Shown one piece after another: positions 18,784 through 28,570 of a stretch of 48,895 bases of DNA (the stretch's first letter is position 1; each line of letters begins with the position of its first letter). The stretch is from Chitinophagaceae bacterium. GTDB lineage: Bacteria; Bacteroidota; Bacteroidia; Chitinophagales; Chitinophagaceae. The DNA lies in assembly GCA_947447825.1 (NCBI GenBank), contig CANFLL010000024.1, positions 1 to 48,895 of the forward strand. The letters are read 5' to 3'. The notes beneath the pieces are model-generated. The model saw only the letters and a list, made by a program, of their open reading frames with translations, was not told the DNA's origin and did no database searches. A program made the translations under genes and the position numbers.

Positions 18784-21700
18784 ATGAAAAAGAGTCTACG
18801 TTTCTACTCAATCCATTATTTATTACTATTCTTTGTTTTTTTTACCAATTACACATCAGGAAAAGCACAAACTACAATTGCTTTTAGTGACAGCTTCGAA
18901 ACATATAACATCAATAGCCTTCCACTAGGTTGGGAATTATTTGGTACAACCTCTTTGGCAACTGTTCAATTTGATTCTGGTACGACCAACAAAATCCTTC
19001 GCCTAAATGCAGGGCAAACTAAACCTTCAGGATATGCAGGACAAAAGATTCAAAAAACGTTGGCTTATGGATATGGAGATATCATAGTAAGCTATAAATT
19101 AAGAACAACAAGACTTGCATCTGCTGTTAATACTACTAATTGCCCCAACTTTAATAGGATTGGATTTGGCGGCATTGAAGGTGTGACCAATACGGATAAC
19201 AATACTTCAAGTGCAACTACAAGTATATCGCCAATGGGTTTGCAAGGAGTCCTACGTTTACCAACCGGATTGGCATTTACACCCAAAGGAAATTTGACAC
19301 CAGTAAACAACACGTGGTATCAGCTTACACTGAGAATAAGTCGGAAATCTGATACGGCAGTTAGTATTACAGGTACTATTAAAAAAGCCATTAACGATTC
19401 GTTGGTAAAGTCTGTTAGCGGAAGTATAACTACTAGCACTCCTACCCTATTGATGAACCAACTCATCTTCGATATTCAAGCATTGTATCAATTCAATTAT
19501 GTTGATTTGGATGACATTTCTGTTACACTGCCCGATGCAGCACCCGAAGCATCAAATGTTGCTATAACTGGTATTGCACAAACCTTACAAACACTTACGG
19601 CTACCTATACTCTTACAGGAACTGATACCAATGGAACGAAGATTCAATGGTTGTCATCCAAAAATGCTAATGGCCCTTTTACGGTTATTCCCGGTGCAAA
19701 TACTACTACATACAACATTACCAGAAATGATATTGGAAGTTATATCGCTTTTAGGGTTTATCCAGCAAGTGCTTCTGGCTTTTTAACTGGTCAGCCCGTT
19801 ACTGTAGTTACTACTACTCCTGTTTCCCAACATTCTGGTGCTAGTCTCATAAGCTCTATTAGGCAAACGGGAAATGTTGCGGCAACCTCTACTATTCAGG
19901 TAAATTATACCTATAATAGCCCCACAAACACTGCAGAACAAACTACTTTTTATACAATTTATGTATCAGATTCTTTCAATGTAGGCTATTATAAAAAGAT
20001 TGCTGCTGTTAGTACTACTGCTGCAAGTGGAGTATCTTATAAAATAGATACTTCATTAATAGGAAAATACTTGTACATAGAATTGTTGCCTAAAGATGTA
20101 AATGGCAATTATGGACAGTACAGTGGCTGGACTGCACAAACTGCGGTAAGCCCAGAACTGCAAGTTTTGAAGACCCAATATTGGCAAAATGGAAGTGTGG
20201 TAAATGACTTCGGATTAAACACTGGAGCAATTACCGTTACTGCCGATGTTAGAAACAATAACCCTAATCACGATACAACAGGAAGACTGATTGTTCAGTT
20301 GTTGGATGGTATGGGTAATGTGAAGGATTCTAGCATTAGTTCAGGGGTAATTATTGCTAAAGGAACAAAAGTTTCAATTACATCTGTTCCAGTTAACATC
20401 CCAGACTACCATCCTGGTTATTCAATCAGGGTACTTTTTGCTGATTCAGTTAATAGAACAAATATTATTGCAAAAGCAGAGAAGCTTGCGGAGCCAGAGG
20501 ATATTAATTCCGTTTACCAATACTATTTAAAAGATGTTGATAGTACAAATGGTGCGTACCTATGGATACCGCCGCATACAAAAGTGGTTAAAGGAATAAT
20601 GATTTGCATTAATAACAACATTGAGCGTCAAATACAAGAATACTCCGAAATAAGAAAAGTTGCAGAGAAATGGGGCTTGGCTTCGTTGGTATTAAACACC
20701 TTTAGAAATTCACTTTTAGCTCCACCCAATAATTTAAGTTTCGATTTTACACGCCCTTCTGCTGCTGCTAAAATGGACAGTATCATAGCTGCATTTGCTG
20801 CTATGAGCAATCATCCCGAGTTGGTTAATTCTCCATTCATTCCAATGGCTCACTCTGCCTACATGGATTTCCCTTTTCATGTAGCAATGAGAGATAACAC
20901 CAAATGTATTGCTGCTATACCTATCAAATCTGGGGTTCCTAACATCTATAAATATTACAAAGAAGGGGGTAGCTCTTTTGCACCCGCACCCAACAATACA
21001 ATGAAAGATGTTCCTATTCTGTTCTATGCCCAAGGAAATATGCCCGAAACCATTGATGCTATGTTTAAAAATGGAACAGGACGTATGCGCCCCAACACTC
21101 AGAGTCAGGGTGCTGGTTTTACGGGAATTTATAGAAACGACGATAGCACTGGTATTTACAAACCAGGAATGGAGTTTGGAGGTTGTTTAAAAGATATTTA
21201 TGAAGGGCATTTCAATGCCATGCCTCGTGCTTTAAATATAGTTGCCATGTTTTTAGATAAAGCATGTGCTGCAAGATTGCCTGATGTATATCCTATAGAT
21301 CCTAACGTGAAGCCAGTATTAAAATCATTGGACTTTACAAAAGGTTGGTTAGTAGATCAGAATTTCTTTAACGCAAAAACACCTGGCAAATACACACCAC
21401 CAGCACCTTACAACCAGTTTACAGGGAATAAAAAAGGAACAGAATGGTATTTAGACGAAGAAATGGCACGAGCCTGCGAACAAGTTGCACTGACTGAATA
21501 CTTTAAAAAGGTAGAACAATTCACCATCTTAAAGTTGGATGGAACACCTGACACTTTATATCAGGCGGTATATTCCTATCATGCAAAGGATGGAATTAAG
21601 TTTACAGATAGTACAAATATTATGCGCTTGAAAGTATCCTCATTTGATAAACCTTGGCCTATTGATACTGCATCAGTAAACAATAAAGATTCTCTAGTAA

Positions 21701-23103
21701 ACAACACGCTAATAGTGCCGATGAAGCTGAGTACTAAACAGCTTCTTGACCCAAGTGTTACCTCATTGCCAATTACGGATCTTCCTGTAAAGACACGTTG
21801 TAATGCTAGCTGTTATAAAGAGATAGGGTTAGATGCGAATGGATATATAAACTTCAAACTTAGGTTTACCCGATTCTCTCCCAATGCAGGAGGCTACACC
21901 CAGAGTTATGTTTCTCTGTACAAAGAAGGCAATGATAACGTTGCGGCTTCACTTAGAAATGTTAGATTAGACAGGGCTCAAAGTACTTTACCGGGATTAA
22001 AGAATCAGTTTATAACTTTCCCCAAGGTTAATAATATAGATGCTAGCACCCGCTTTGTTACGCTGAAGGCAACGGCTAGTTCTGGATTGCCTGTAGAGTA
22101 TTTTGTACGCAGTGGCCCTGCGGTAATAGTAGGCAATCAATTAGTAATTACACAAATGGTAGAGGGTACCAAGTTTCCTATTCCTATTGTAGTAGGTGCT
22201 TACCAAGTGGGTACTACAGGCCCTTCAACCGGCATCTATGCCGCCCCAACTGTGTATCAGACAATATGGATGGATGATATTGCCCCCGCAAAACCTGTTC
22301 TATTAACTGGAAATGCTTTGGAAAGTAAAAAAGTAAGCCTTAAATGGAATGCTTCTGCCGATACAATGGTGAATGGTTACAGCCTATTTAGGGGAGATAG
22401 CATCATTGCTACTATCACTGATACAAGTTATATAGATTCTACGGTGAAACCCAATAACAGCTACACTTACTATGTACGTTCGCTGAACAAATTGGGCAAC
22501 TACAGTGATACTACTAATAATTTATTCATTTCTACTCCAGTTCCATTGCCTATTAGAATTATCAATTTTACCGCTACATTGGCCAATAAAAATCAAGTTA
22601 AATGCAATTGGAATGTAACCAATGGGGTTACAGCTAGCACCTACCAAGTTCAGCGCAGCACAGATGGTTTGTCTTTTGTTTCCATTGCAACAATTGCTCC
22701 TACAGATAATGCTATTTTAAATAAATATGATTACACCGACTTGTTGCCAGAACTACCAAGTCAAGTTTATTATTATCGTTTAAAAACAATTGAAAAAGAT
22801 GGTTCTATTGTTTACAGTAAAACTGTGCAGGTTGTAATTACACCAAAAGACCTAGCGGTTTCTGTGTCTCCAAATCCGTTTAAATCTGTTTTATCCTTGG
22901 TAGTAAATACGCCTACTAATACTAATGCACAGATTAATGTTACTTCTGCAAACGGCAAAGTCCTTTTTAGTAATAAGTATTCTCTTTTTAGTGGCGTTAA
23001 TCAATTATACCTGCCTGAAGCAGCTCGTTTAACAAAAGGAATTTATATGGTAACTATCATTTATGGAGGCAATATTAAAACGCTCAAAGTGGAAAAGGAA
23101 TAA
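18784..23103 (+). CDS. Giant T9SS-secreted esterase-like protein with Ig/FN3 modules
   Basis: 1439 aa from the ATG at 18784 (MKKSLRFYS…, signal peptide ending GKAQ). Order: jelly-roll/concanavalin-like N-domain (about 30-255), two or more Ig-like domains (260-560), an alpha/beta-hydrolase-like domain (about 585-830), a linker domain containing GTEWYLDEEMARACEQVA, an Ig-like domain (VTLKATASSGLPVEYFVRSG), FN3 domains, and a T9SS sorting tail (VSPNPFKSVLSLVV…). In the hydrolase domain the nucleophile elbow reads MAHSAYMDF (Ser691), the probable His809 is in YEGHFNAMP, and the acid may be the Glu of GNMPET. The smaller protein at 33469-35091 has the same hydrolase plus Ig architecture with GHSG. 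I know no named family; likely a carbohydrate esterase, possibly with weak or altered activity. Confidence 0.75.
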   Translation: MKKSLRFYSIHYLLLFFVFFTNYTSGKAQTTIAFSDSFETYNINSLPLGWELFGTTSLATVQFDSGTTNKILRLNAGQTKPSGYAGQKIQKTLAYGYGDIIVSYKLRTTRLASAVNTTNCPNFNRIGFGGIEGVTNTDNNTSSATTSISPMGLQGVLRLPTGLAFTPKGNLTPVNNTWYQLTLRISRKSDTAVSITGTIKKAINDSLVKSVSGSITTSTPTLLMNQLIFDIQALYQFNYVDLDDISVTLPDAAPEASNVAITGIAQTLQTLTATYTLTGTDTNGTKIQWLSSKNANGPFTVIPGANTTTYNITRNDIGSYIAFRVYPASASGFLTGQPVTVVTTTPVSQHSGASLISSIRQTGNVAATSTIQVNYTYNSPTNTAEQTTFYTIYVSDSFNVGYYKKIAAVSTTAASGVSYKIDTSLIGKYLYIELLPKDVNGNYGQYSGWTAQTAVSPELQVLKTQYWQNGSVVNDFGLNTGAITVTADVRNNNPNHDTTGRLIVQLLDGMGNVKDSSISSGVIIAKGTKVSITSVPVNIPDYHPGYSIRVLFADSVNRTNIIAKAEKLAEPEDINSVYQYYLKDVDSTNGAYLWIPPHTKVVKGIMICINNNIERQIQEYSEIRKVAEKWGLASLVLNTFRNSLLAPPNNLSFDFTRPSAAAKMDSIIAAFAAMSNHPELVNSPFIPMAHSAYMDFPFHVAMRDNTKCIAAIPIKSGVPNIYKYYKEGGSSFAPAPNNTMKDVPILFYAQGNMPETIDAMFKNGTGRMRPNTQSQGAGFTGIYRNDDSTGIYKPGMEFGGCLKDIYEGHFNAMPRALNIVAMFLDKACAARLPDVYPIDPNVKPVLKSLDFTKGWLVDQNFFNAKTPGKYTPPAPYNQFTGNKKGTEWYLDEEMARACEQVALTEYFKKVEQFTILKLDGTPDTLYQAVYSYHAKDGIKFTDSTNIMRLKVSSFDKPWPIDTASVNNKDSLVNNTLIVPMKLSTKQLLDPSVTSLPITDLPVKTRCNASCYKEIGLDANGYINFKLRFTRFSPNAGGYTQSYVSLYKEGNDNVAASLRNVRLDRAQSTLPGLKNQFITFPKVNNIDASTRFVTLKATASSGLPVEYFVRSGPAVIVGNQLVITQMVEGTKFPIPIVVGAYQVGTTGPSTGIYAAPTVYQTIWMDDIAPAKPVLLTGNALESKKVSLKWNASADTMVNGYSLFRGDSIIATITDTSYIDSTVKPNNSYTYYVRSLNKLGNYSDTTNNLFISTPVPLPIRIINFTATLANKNQVKCNWNVTNGVTASTYQVQRSTDGLSFVSIATIAPTDNAILNKYDYTDLLPELPSQVYYYRLKTIEKDGSIVYSKTVQVVITPKDLAVSVSPNPFKSVLSLVVNTPTNTNAQINVTSANGKVLFSNKYSLFSGVNQLYLPEAARLTKGIYMVTIIYGGNIKTLKVEKE

Positions 23104-23274
23104 AGGCAAATAAAAAAGTGTAAAGTATTGCCATAAATGAATTGATAGGTATGTTTCAAAAAAAGAATACCTATTGGTGCATTTGTGGTAATTACTCATA
23201 AACCAAAATGCCCTATTTCTTTCAGTTATTAAAAGCATATCATAATCGACTGTTCATTTAATACTCTCATCATC

Positions 23275-24486
23275 ATGAAAAAATATTTTTTATCTTTTAT
23301 AATTACTGCTTCCTTTTTTAGTTGTCAGGTACTTTCTGCACAAATAAAAATAGAAGCTGCCAAGACTTTCCCTCAGTCGACTATTGATTCTATTAAGAAA
23401 TTATATGCTGGCTTTTCTGGCCCTGGAAAGCCTGTGGAAGGAACTTTCTTTGGTGGACATGTGGCTACATGGTTTACTGACCTAGATGTATCGGAGCAGA
23501 ATAAAAGCAAATACGCAACAGGTGATGTGGTAAAAAAAGGTTTGTTACCCAACATAAAACCTATTTGGGATGTAAGTATGCGAGATGCAGTAATCATAGT
23601 TGGTGGCGATGGTAACTATTATCTTACAGGTAGCACAGGCAGAAATATTTGGCGGTACAATGATGGGATAGAGATTTATCGTTCGAAGGATTTGAAGAGC
23701 TGGAGCTATCTTGGGGTTGTATGGAGTATTGAGAAAGAGGGTGGTTGGGAGAAGCTTTGGCGCGAAAGGCATTTCAATCCTGTGAGGGCAATATGGGCAC
23801 CGGAACTGCATTACATTAATCATAATTACTTTATTGCTTTTAGCATGCCTCCCGGTGGAATTGCCATTTTAAAAAGCACTACTGGTAAACCCGAAGGCCC
23901 TTATACGCATGCCACCAATCCCGAAAAGCCTCTAATTGGCGGCATTGGACCCATTGAAACTTCTTATTTGATAGACCCTACTCTTTTTCAGGATGATGAT
24001 GGCAAGGTATATTTTACACATGGGTCCGGCAAATACATCGCACGAATGAAAGATGATTTGAGCGATTTTGCAGAGCCTTTGCGTGAGGTGAAACTATTAA
24101 CCCCCGATGAAGATTCTAATCACCACATAAAGAGTTGCCAAAAAGGGTATCAATTAAAAGATATTGGCTTTGAAGGTGCTACTTTGTTTAAGCGGGCTGG
24201 CAAATATTATTTAGGTTCTACAGATAAATATGAGGGTCGCTATTCGATGATGATTTCCATGTCGGATAATATATATGGCCCCTATTCTGGCAGGTACGAA
24301 GTAGTGCCTTGCAATGGTGGAACTAACTTTTTTAAAGCTAAGAATGGTGATTGGTATAGTTGTTTTTTTGGCGATGACATACAAGCACCATGGAGAGAAA
24401 AGCCGGGTATCATTAAAGTTGAATTTGATAAGCAAGGCAAGATTTCTATCGCTCAGAAACAACCAGAATTTATATTGAATAAATAA
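23275..24486 (+). CDS. Secreted GH43 family hydrolase
   Basis: 403 aa, a single five-bladed propeller domain after a signal peptide (ends LSAQ, about residue 23; a Cys at 17 is not in a proper lipobox). The clan GH-F triad is visible: base Asp104 in SMRDAVIIVGGDGNYYL, pKa-modulating Asp234 in LIDPTLFQDDDG, acid Glu300 in GFEGATLFKRAGKYYL. GH43 enzymes remove arabinofuranose, xylose or galactose residues, or cut arabinan. No carbohydrate-binding module. Starts 171 bp after the giant esterase and is followed 83 bp later by a beta-helix gene, probably one plus-strand operon. Confidence 0.85.
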   Translation: MKKYFLSFIITASFFSCQVLSAQIKIEAAKTFPQSTIDSIKKLYAGFSGPGKPVEGTFFGGHVATWFTDLDVSEQNKSKYATGDVVKKGLLPNIKPIWDVSMRDAVIIVGGDGNYYLTGSTGRNIWRYNDGIEIYRSKDLKSWSYLGVVWSIEKEGGWEKLWRERHFNPVRAIWAPELHYINHNYFIAFSMPPGGIAILKSTTGKPEGPYTHATNPEKPLIGGIGPIETSYLIDPTLFQDDDGKVYFTHGSGKYIARMKDDLSDFAEPLREVKLLTPDEDSNHHIKSCQKGYQLKDIGFEGATLFKRAGKYYLGSTDKYEGRYSMMISMSDNIYGPYSGRYEVVPCNGGTNFFKAKNGDWYSCFFGDDIQAPWREKPGIIKVEFDKQGKISIAQKQPEFILNK

Positions 24487-24569
24487 AGCCATGGTAGGGA
24501 TCTACCAACAGAAAGAATAGTGTAAACTAGTTTGAGAAACCAGTAGTAAGTAATTTTTAATTTACATGT

Positions 24570-26831
24570 ATGAAACAACTGTCAATTTTAGTGTGTTTGC
24601 TTCTGTTAGCACAAATATCTTTTGCCCAAACATTTTATGTGGCCACCAATGGCAATGATAAAAACGCTGGTACGCTCGACAAACCTTTTGCAACTATAGA
24701 TAAAGCGAAGGAAGCTGTAAGACAGTTGAAGAAAAGCAACGCCATCAATGAAGGCGGTGTTACTGTTTTTATCCGTGGGGGTGATTACCAGATTAATTCC
24801 TCTATTGAGTTTGGCAGAGAAGATGGTGGCAATGAAGGCAAACCTATCATTTACAAAGCTTATGAAAATGAAACCCCGCACCTTGTAAATGCAACTATGA
24901 TAGCTGCAAATAAGTGGAAGCCTTTGCAGAAAGAAGCATTAAAAAGAGTTCATCCTAAAGTTAATGCTAGCAAACTAGTAGAACTTGATATTTCGGGAAT
25001 GGGTTTTAAGAACACTAAACAATTTGCGCCTACTAATCAGTTTACGACCGATTGGTTTATTATCGATTTGTTTGCTAATAACCAACGTCAGCCGATATCG
25101 CAATGGCCTAATTTGAATGAAAACATAAGAGGTAAAAATGATCCTGGTTGGACAACCTGCAATGGAAGCAAAGACAATCATACTTTTTATTACGGAGCCA
25201 ATGGTAAACCACAGGATAAAGACACTGTAAACGAACTAGACTTAGACGGCACCCATCGTAGTAACCGCTGGGCAAAAACTTTACAGTCTGGACATGAAAT
25301 ATGGCTTAAAGGACTTTGGCGTGTGCCTTGGGAGCCTCGTACCCATAAAATGAAAGAAATAGATACTACTGATAATTCAATTTCACTTTATGAAGCTCCC
25401 CCACAAGGTATGGGTTCTAAATATTCGGCTATTGCCAACGAAAAACCTCAATGGCGTACTGGCAATGGCAAGGAAAATTGGTTTGCGCTGAATTTGCTAG
25501 AAGAAATAGATCAGTCAGGAGAATGGGCATTGGATATTAAAGACCAAAAGATATACTACTATCCCCCAGCCCCTATCGGCAGCCTGAAGATGATGGTGAG
25601 CGATGCAAGAGAGCCTGTTATTAAACTAAGTGGTGCAGATAATGTGCAGATAATTGGTTTAACCATTGAAGGTGGCTTGGGTACAGGCATTGAAATGCAA
25701 AACAGTAGCCATGTATTGATAGCAGGTTGCAATATCCAAAACGTAGGCAACTCGGGCATCAGTATTAATGGCGGCAGCTTTAATACTATCCTATCAAACG
25801 AAATTTCTCAAACTGGTGGTTGGGGTATTGAATTAAAAAACATTGGTAATAGAAAAAACCTTTTATCTGGAAATGTAGCCATAACCAACAACCATATTCA
25901 CCACATAGGTAAGCTTGCTTTTAAAGAAGCCATTATTATAGTAAACGCTGTGGGAGTAATAGTTGCGCATAATCTGCTACACGATACTCCTAAAGGAACT
26001 ATACGCACTGACGACATTAATAATTGCGTTTTTGAATACAATGAGATACACAATATTGCCTTAAAAGAAGGAGATACCGGGGTGTTTTACAATTACGGCG
26101 GTTGGAGTACCTATGGCAATATTTTCCGCTACAATTTCTCTCATCATACCAACCGTGCCAATGGCTTTTATAGCGATGATGGCGACAGTGGCGATTTTTA
26201 TTATAACAACATTGTGCAAGGCTGCCTGAATGGGGTACTATTTGGTGGTGGACATGATGTAATTGCCGAAAACAACCTGTTTGTTCAGAGCAAAGGACAG
26301 TCAATTGATGATAGAGGAAAAGATCGTAATTATAGATTGGGAACAAGATATGAAACAAACCTTACTAAGTTTGATATTACTAAAAGCCCTTGGAAGGAAT
26401 ATGGCGAAAAGCTACAAGCAGATCAACATTTAACAACCAATTTGTGGGCAGACATACTAAACCCAGAGTTACACCCCGAATTGCCCAATGGCAGCCGAAT
26501 GAAAGATAATGTGGCGGTGGCTTCTGGTAAGTTTGTAAAGCGTACGGGCAATGTGGAGGTTAGCAACAACACCACAATCGCTACCATCACAGATGCTGCC
26601 TTTTACGATTATACCAATATGGATTTGCGCACCAACAACCAACAAATACTAGATAAATTCCCTACCCTGAATACTATATTCCCATTGATAGGCTTACAAG
26701 TAGATAGTTATAGAAAAACTATCCCCTCAAGAAAAGAAACAGGTGGACTAGGCAATGGAACCTCAGGAGAAAATGTAGACACTGAAGACAAAATGGTTGA
26801 TAAAATAAAGGCAACGCAAAAAAAGGGATAG
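24570..26831 (+). CDS. Secreted right-handed beta-helix protein (GH141-like)
   Basis: 753 aa. Signal peptide ends SFAQ (about 19). The mature start FYVATNGNDKNAGTLDKPFA, then KAKEAVRQLKK and GGVTVFIRGGDYQI, is the classic opening of glycan-active parallel beta-helix proteins. Helix coils follow from about 350 to 600 (VQIIGLTIEGG, VLIAGCNIQNVGNSGI, CVFEYNEIHNIALKEGDTGVFYNYGG, NGFYSDDGDSGDFYYNNIV). The acidic cluster SDDGDSGD matches the position of TDNGTSG in the neighbour at 15610, a likely active-site or metal-site strand. No T9SS tail; it ends in a charged segment, so probably periplasmic. Family assignment to GH141 versus a beta-helix lyase is uncertain. Last gene of the plus cluster. Confidence 0.75.
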   Translation: MKQLSILVCLLLLAQISFAQTFYVATNGNDKNAGTLDKPFATIDKAKEAVRQLKKSNAINEGGVTVFIRGGDYQINSSIEFGREDGGNEGKPIIYKAYENETPHLVNATMIAANKWKPLQKEALKRVHPKVNASKLVELDISGMGFKNTKQFAPTNQFTTDWFIIDLFANNQRQPISQWPNLNENIRGKNDPGWTTCNGSKDNHTFYYGANGKPQDKDTVNELDLDGTHRSNRWAKTLQSGHEIWLKGLWRVPWEPRTHKMKEIDTTDNSISLYEAPPQGMGSKYSAIANEKPQWRTGNGKENWFALNLLEEIDQSGEWALDIKDQKIYYYPPAPIGSLKMMVSDAREPVIKLSGADNVQIIGLTIEGGLGTGIEMQNSSHVLIAGCNIQNVGNSGISINGGSFNTILSNEISQTGGWGIELKNIGNRKNLLSGNVAITNNHIHHIGKLAFKEAIIIVNAVGVIVAHNLLHDTPKGTIRTDDINNCVFEYNEIHNIALKEGDTGVFYNYGGWSTYGNIFRYNFSHHTNRANGFYSDDGDSGDFYYNNIVQGCLNGVLFGGGHDVIAENNLFVQSKGQSIDDRGKDRNYRLGTRYETNLTKFDITKSPWKEYGEKLQADQHLTTNLWADILNPELHPELPNGSRMKDNVAVASGKFVKRTGNVEVSNNTTIATITDAAFYDYTNMDLRTNNQQILDKFPTLNTIFPLIGLQVDSYRKTIPSRKETGGLGNGTSGENVDTEDKMVDKIKATQKKG

Positions 26832-27107
26832 GAAATAGAATAGGAAATGTATGGGGATGAATATTAGTGTAATGCTGATGGGTTTACCTAAGCGAATTCC
26901 ATTTGCAAACTAGTTTAATTTATACGCAAGTGATGCTACGCAACACCTGCGCGGTTGGGAAACGATACTGCAAAAACATTAGCAAACCATCTAAGCAAAT
27001 GAACACGTGAAACACGTGCACTAGCCCTTGTAGATATTAGCGACTGACGCGGACTAGCTGGGAAATCTAACTGAAGACAGTAAGCAAAATCACAACAAAA
27101 AGAAAGA
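26832..27107. other. Gene-free gap between convergent genes
   Basis: No coding frame. It holds a moderately GC-rich stretch at about 26930-27060 with small dyads (for example ACACGTGAAACACGTG near 27003) and the string GCGGACTAGC. GGACTAGC also occurs near 48755. It could be a decayed repeat element or an untranslated tail; I cannot identify it. Confidence 0.4.
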
Positions 27108-27130
27108 GCAGAACGCTTTTGGCGTTCTGC
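27108..27130. terminator. Bidirectional terminator between convergent genes
   Basis: GCAGAACGC-TTTTG-GCGTTCTGC is a perfect 9-bp stem, 8 nt past the stop of the minus-strand PepSY-like gene and followed on that strand by TCTTTCTTTTTG. The plus-strand side, downstream of the beta-helix gene, has only a weak T-rich tail. Confidence 0.8.
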
Positions 27131-27138
27131 CCTATTAA

Positions 27139-27564
27139 TTATTCTTTTGTTTCTGAACCGTCAGCACTGTAAAAAAACTCAACTGTTTTCATTCCCTTCT
27201 TTATTTCCACCTCATATATTGTTCCTTTTTTTGAGGTTTCAATTTGCGCAACGGCCTTCACCTTTGCACCTTTGTGTGCTTGGTTAAAAGCTTGTTGTAC
27301 CTTTTCTGGAAGCTGATTAAAAGTTGTCGGACTTTCAGTTTCCAACCATTCACCAGTATCAGAGAAGTTAGCAGAATAGGTTATCCCTTTCAATTTAAAC
27401 TCCGCTTCGTAATTATGTTCGTTTTCTCTGCCCCACTTTACGTTTGTAGCTTCAGGAAACTTCTTGCTGAATGCTGCGGTTGCTGCTGCAGGCGTTTTTT
27501 CAGCTGCAAAACATGTTACATAGGCACATATTGCTGCCATAGCAACGAAAATTATTTTTTTCAT
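27139..27564 (-). CDS. Exported PepSY-like small protein (DUF2874-type)
   Basis: 141 aa. Signal peptide about 1-21 (…TCFAAEK). The mature part has two repeats of the beta-lactamase-inhibitor/PepSY-like fold: FPEATNVKWGRENEHNYEAEFKLKG with ANFSDTGEWLETE, then VQQAFNQAHKGAKVKAVAQIE with YEVEIKKG and FFYSADGSE. Such proteins are common and abundant in Bacteroidota periplasm; their role is unknown, perhaps inhibiting or binding proteins. No obvious link to glycan degradation. A strong terminator follows it and a 117-bp inverted-repeat element lies upstream. Confidence 0.8.
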   Translation of the reverse strand: MKKIIFVAMAAICAYVTCFAAEKTPAAATAAFSKKFPEATNVKWGRENEHNYEAEFKLKGITYSANFSDTGEWLETESPTTFNQLPEKVQQAFNQAHKGAKVKAVAQIETSKKGTIYEVEIKKGMKTVEFFYSADGSETKE

Positions 27565-27627
27565 TGTCTTATTTTATTAAATGAATACTATTAAAAATTT
27601 GATATAGATGTTGCGGTTACCGCTCAT

Positions 27628-27744
27628 TTTACCACAAGGAACACAATGTCTTCCACATAGAAACACAATTAATTGGGTGCATATCAGCACATAACAAAAA
27701 ACTTTTAGTTCTTTGTTTCTTTACTTGTGTACTTAGTGGTAAAA
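27628..27744. repeat. Long inverted-repeat intergenic element, copy 2
   Basis: The left arm starts TTTTACCACAAGGAACACAA and the right arm ends ACTTGTGTACTTAGTGGTAAAA. It fills the gap between a start codon (64 nt away) and the next stop codon (6 nt away). Confidence 0.72.
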
Positions 27745-27749
27745 TTCTT

Positions 27750-28145
27750 TTAAGACAGTATAGGAGGACGAAAAATTTTGGTAGTATAATTAGAAAGAGT
27801 AAAATCTGTTTTGTATAAAATAGGTTCTATTTTTCTTTCAATTATTTCCGTGTAGGTAATACTGTAGATGGTTATGAATGAACAAACAGTTTGTGTGGGA
27901 TGATTATGTTGTAATGGCTGGTGTGGTTTCTGCGCATCCCCGTTTTGATGACAGTCAAACATGCCATCAATGTTTAATAGATGGTCGGTTACAAACTCTA
28001 TTGGCGTCATGTCCTTATCTTCTACGGTCTTACAATGATGATACATTTGAGGAATATCTGCAAGCACAGAGAAATCCCCCAATGGTAAACAGATAGTACC
28101 AAAGGAATAAAACACTAAAAGAAAAAGGTAGATAGTTTTTTTCAC
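27750..28145 (-). CDS. Small exported His/Cys-rich protein of unknown function
   Basis: 131 aa. N-terminal hydrophobic segment (KKTIYLFLLVFYSFGTICLP) acts as signal or anchor. The rest has several potential metal ligands: MYHHCKTVEDKD, MFDCHQNGD, and HQPLQHNHPTQTVC. I recall similar small proteins encoded next to heavy-metal efflux (Cus/Czc-type) operons in Bacteroidota, which would suggest metal handling. No efflux gene is nearby here, so this copy looks orphaned. A TATATTTG box lies just upstream. Function not established. Confidence 0.65.
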   Translation of the reverse strand: MKKTIYLFLLVFYSFGTICLPLGDFSVLADIPQMYHHCKTVEDKDMTPIEFVTDHLLNIDGMFDCHQNGDAQKPHQPLQHNHPTQTVCSFITIYSITYTEIIERKIEPILYKTDFTLSNYTTKIFRPPILS

Positions 28146-28161
28146 TATTTATTTATCGGGT

Positions 28162-28169
28162 CAAATATA
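28162..28169 (-). promoter_or_regulatory. Candidate -7 box (TAnnTTTG) for the His-rich gene
   Basis: The minus strand reads TATATTTG, an exact match to the Bacteroidota -7 consensus, 17 nt before the start codon. The -33 element is poor (TTC instead of TTG at the right distance). It would give a very short leader. Confidence 0.4.
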
Positions 28170-28570
28170 ATGGTTTTAATTACTTTTGAAGGAGAATAAC
28201 ATTGTCTCCAAAATAATAATTCCCCCTTCCCAATATTTCTTTTTCCGCCCTTGTTAGTGTTACCCATTCGCCGTTGTTGTGTCTTTTGACCAACAACAAA
28301 TGAATAGGAAGCTTTAATTATTTCAATTATCAGGGCTTATGCTTTTTATAGTTTTTAGTCAAGAATACCAAACAACAGTAAGCAGTACAGTCAGTTTCCT
28401 CTTCAATCAAATAAATCACTTTGTTGTTCATAAATATCCACCCTATTCCACAACCAATCATCCCCTTCCAAAAATAAATCCTCCATTAATTTATCCAAAT
28501 TCAAGTCTCCCTTTTTTTTGCGGCATTCATTTTACTATAAATTATGCGTGCCAACTTTTCCAAACACCCC
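28170..28570. other. Gene-free region upstream of array D
   Basis: AT-rich, no credible reading frame, RNA or terminator. Contains runs such as CTTTTTTTTG and gives way to array D at 28571. Confidence 0.4.

Noticed and set aside
26930-27060. tRNA or small RNA gene in the convergent gap
   Set aside because: I tried to fold a cloverleaf around the GC-richer stretch and found no acceptor stem or T-loop consensus.
27878-28096. Plus-strand ORF opposite the His-rich gene
   Set aside because: Antisense shadow; the minus-strand frame has a signal peptide, a promoter box and metal-ligand motifs.
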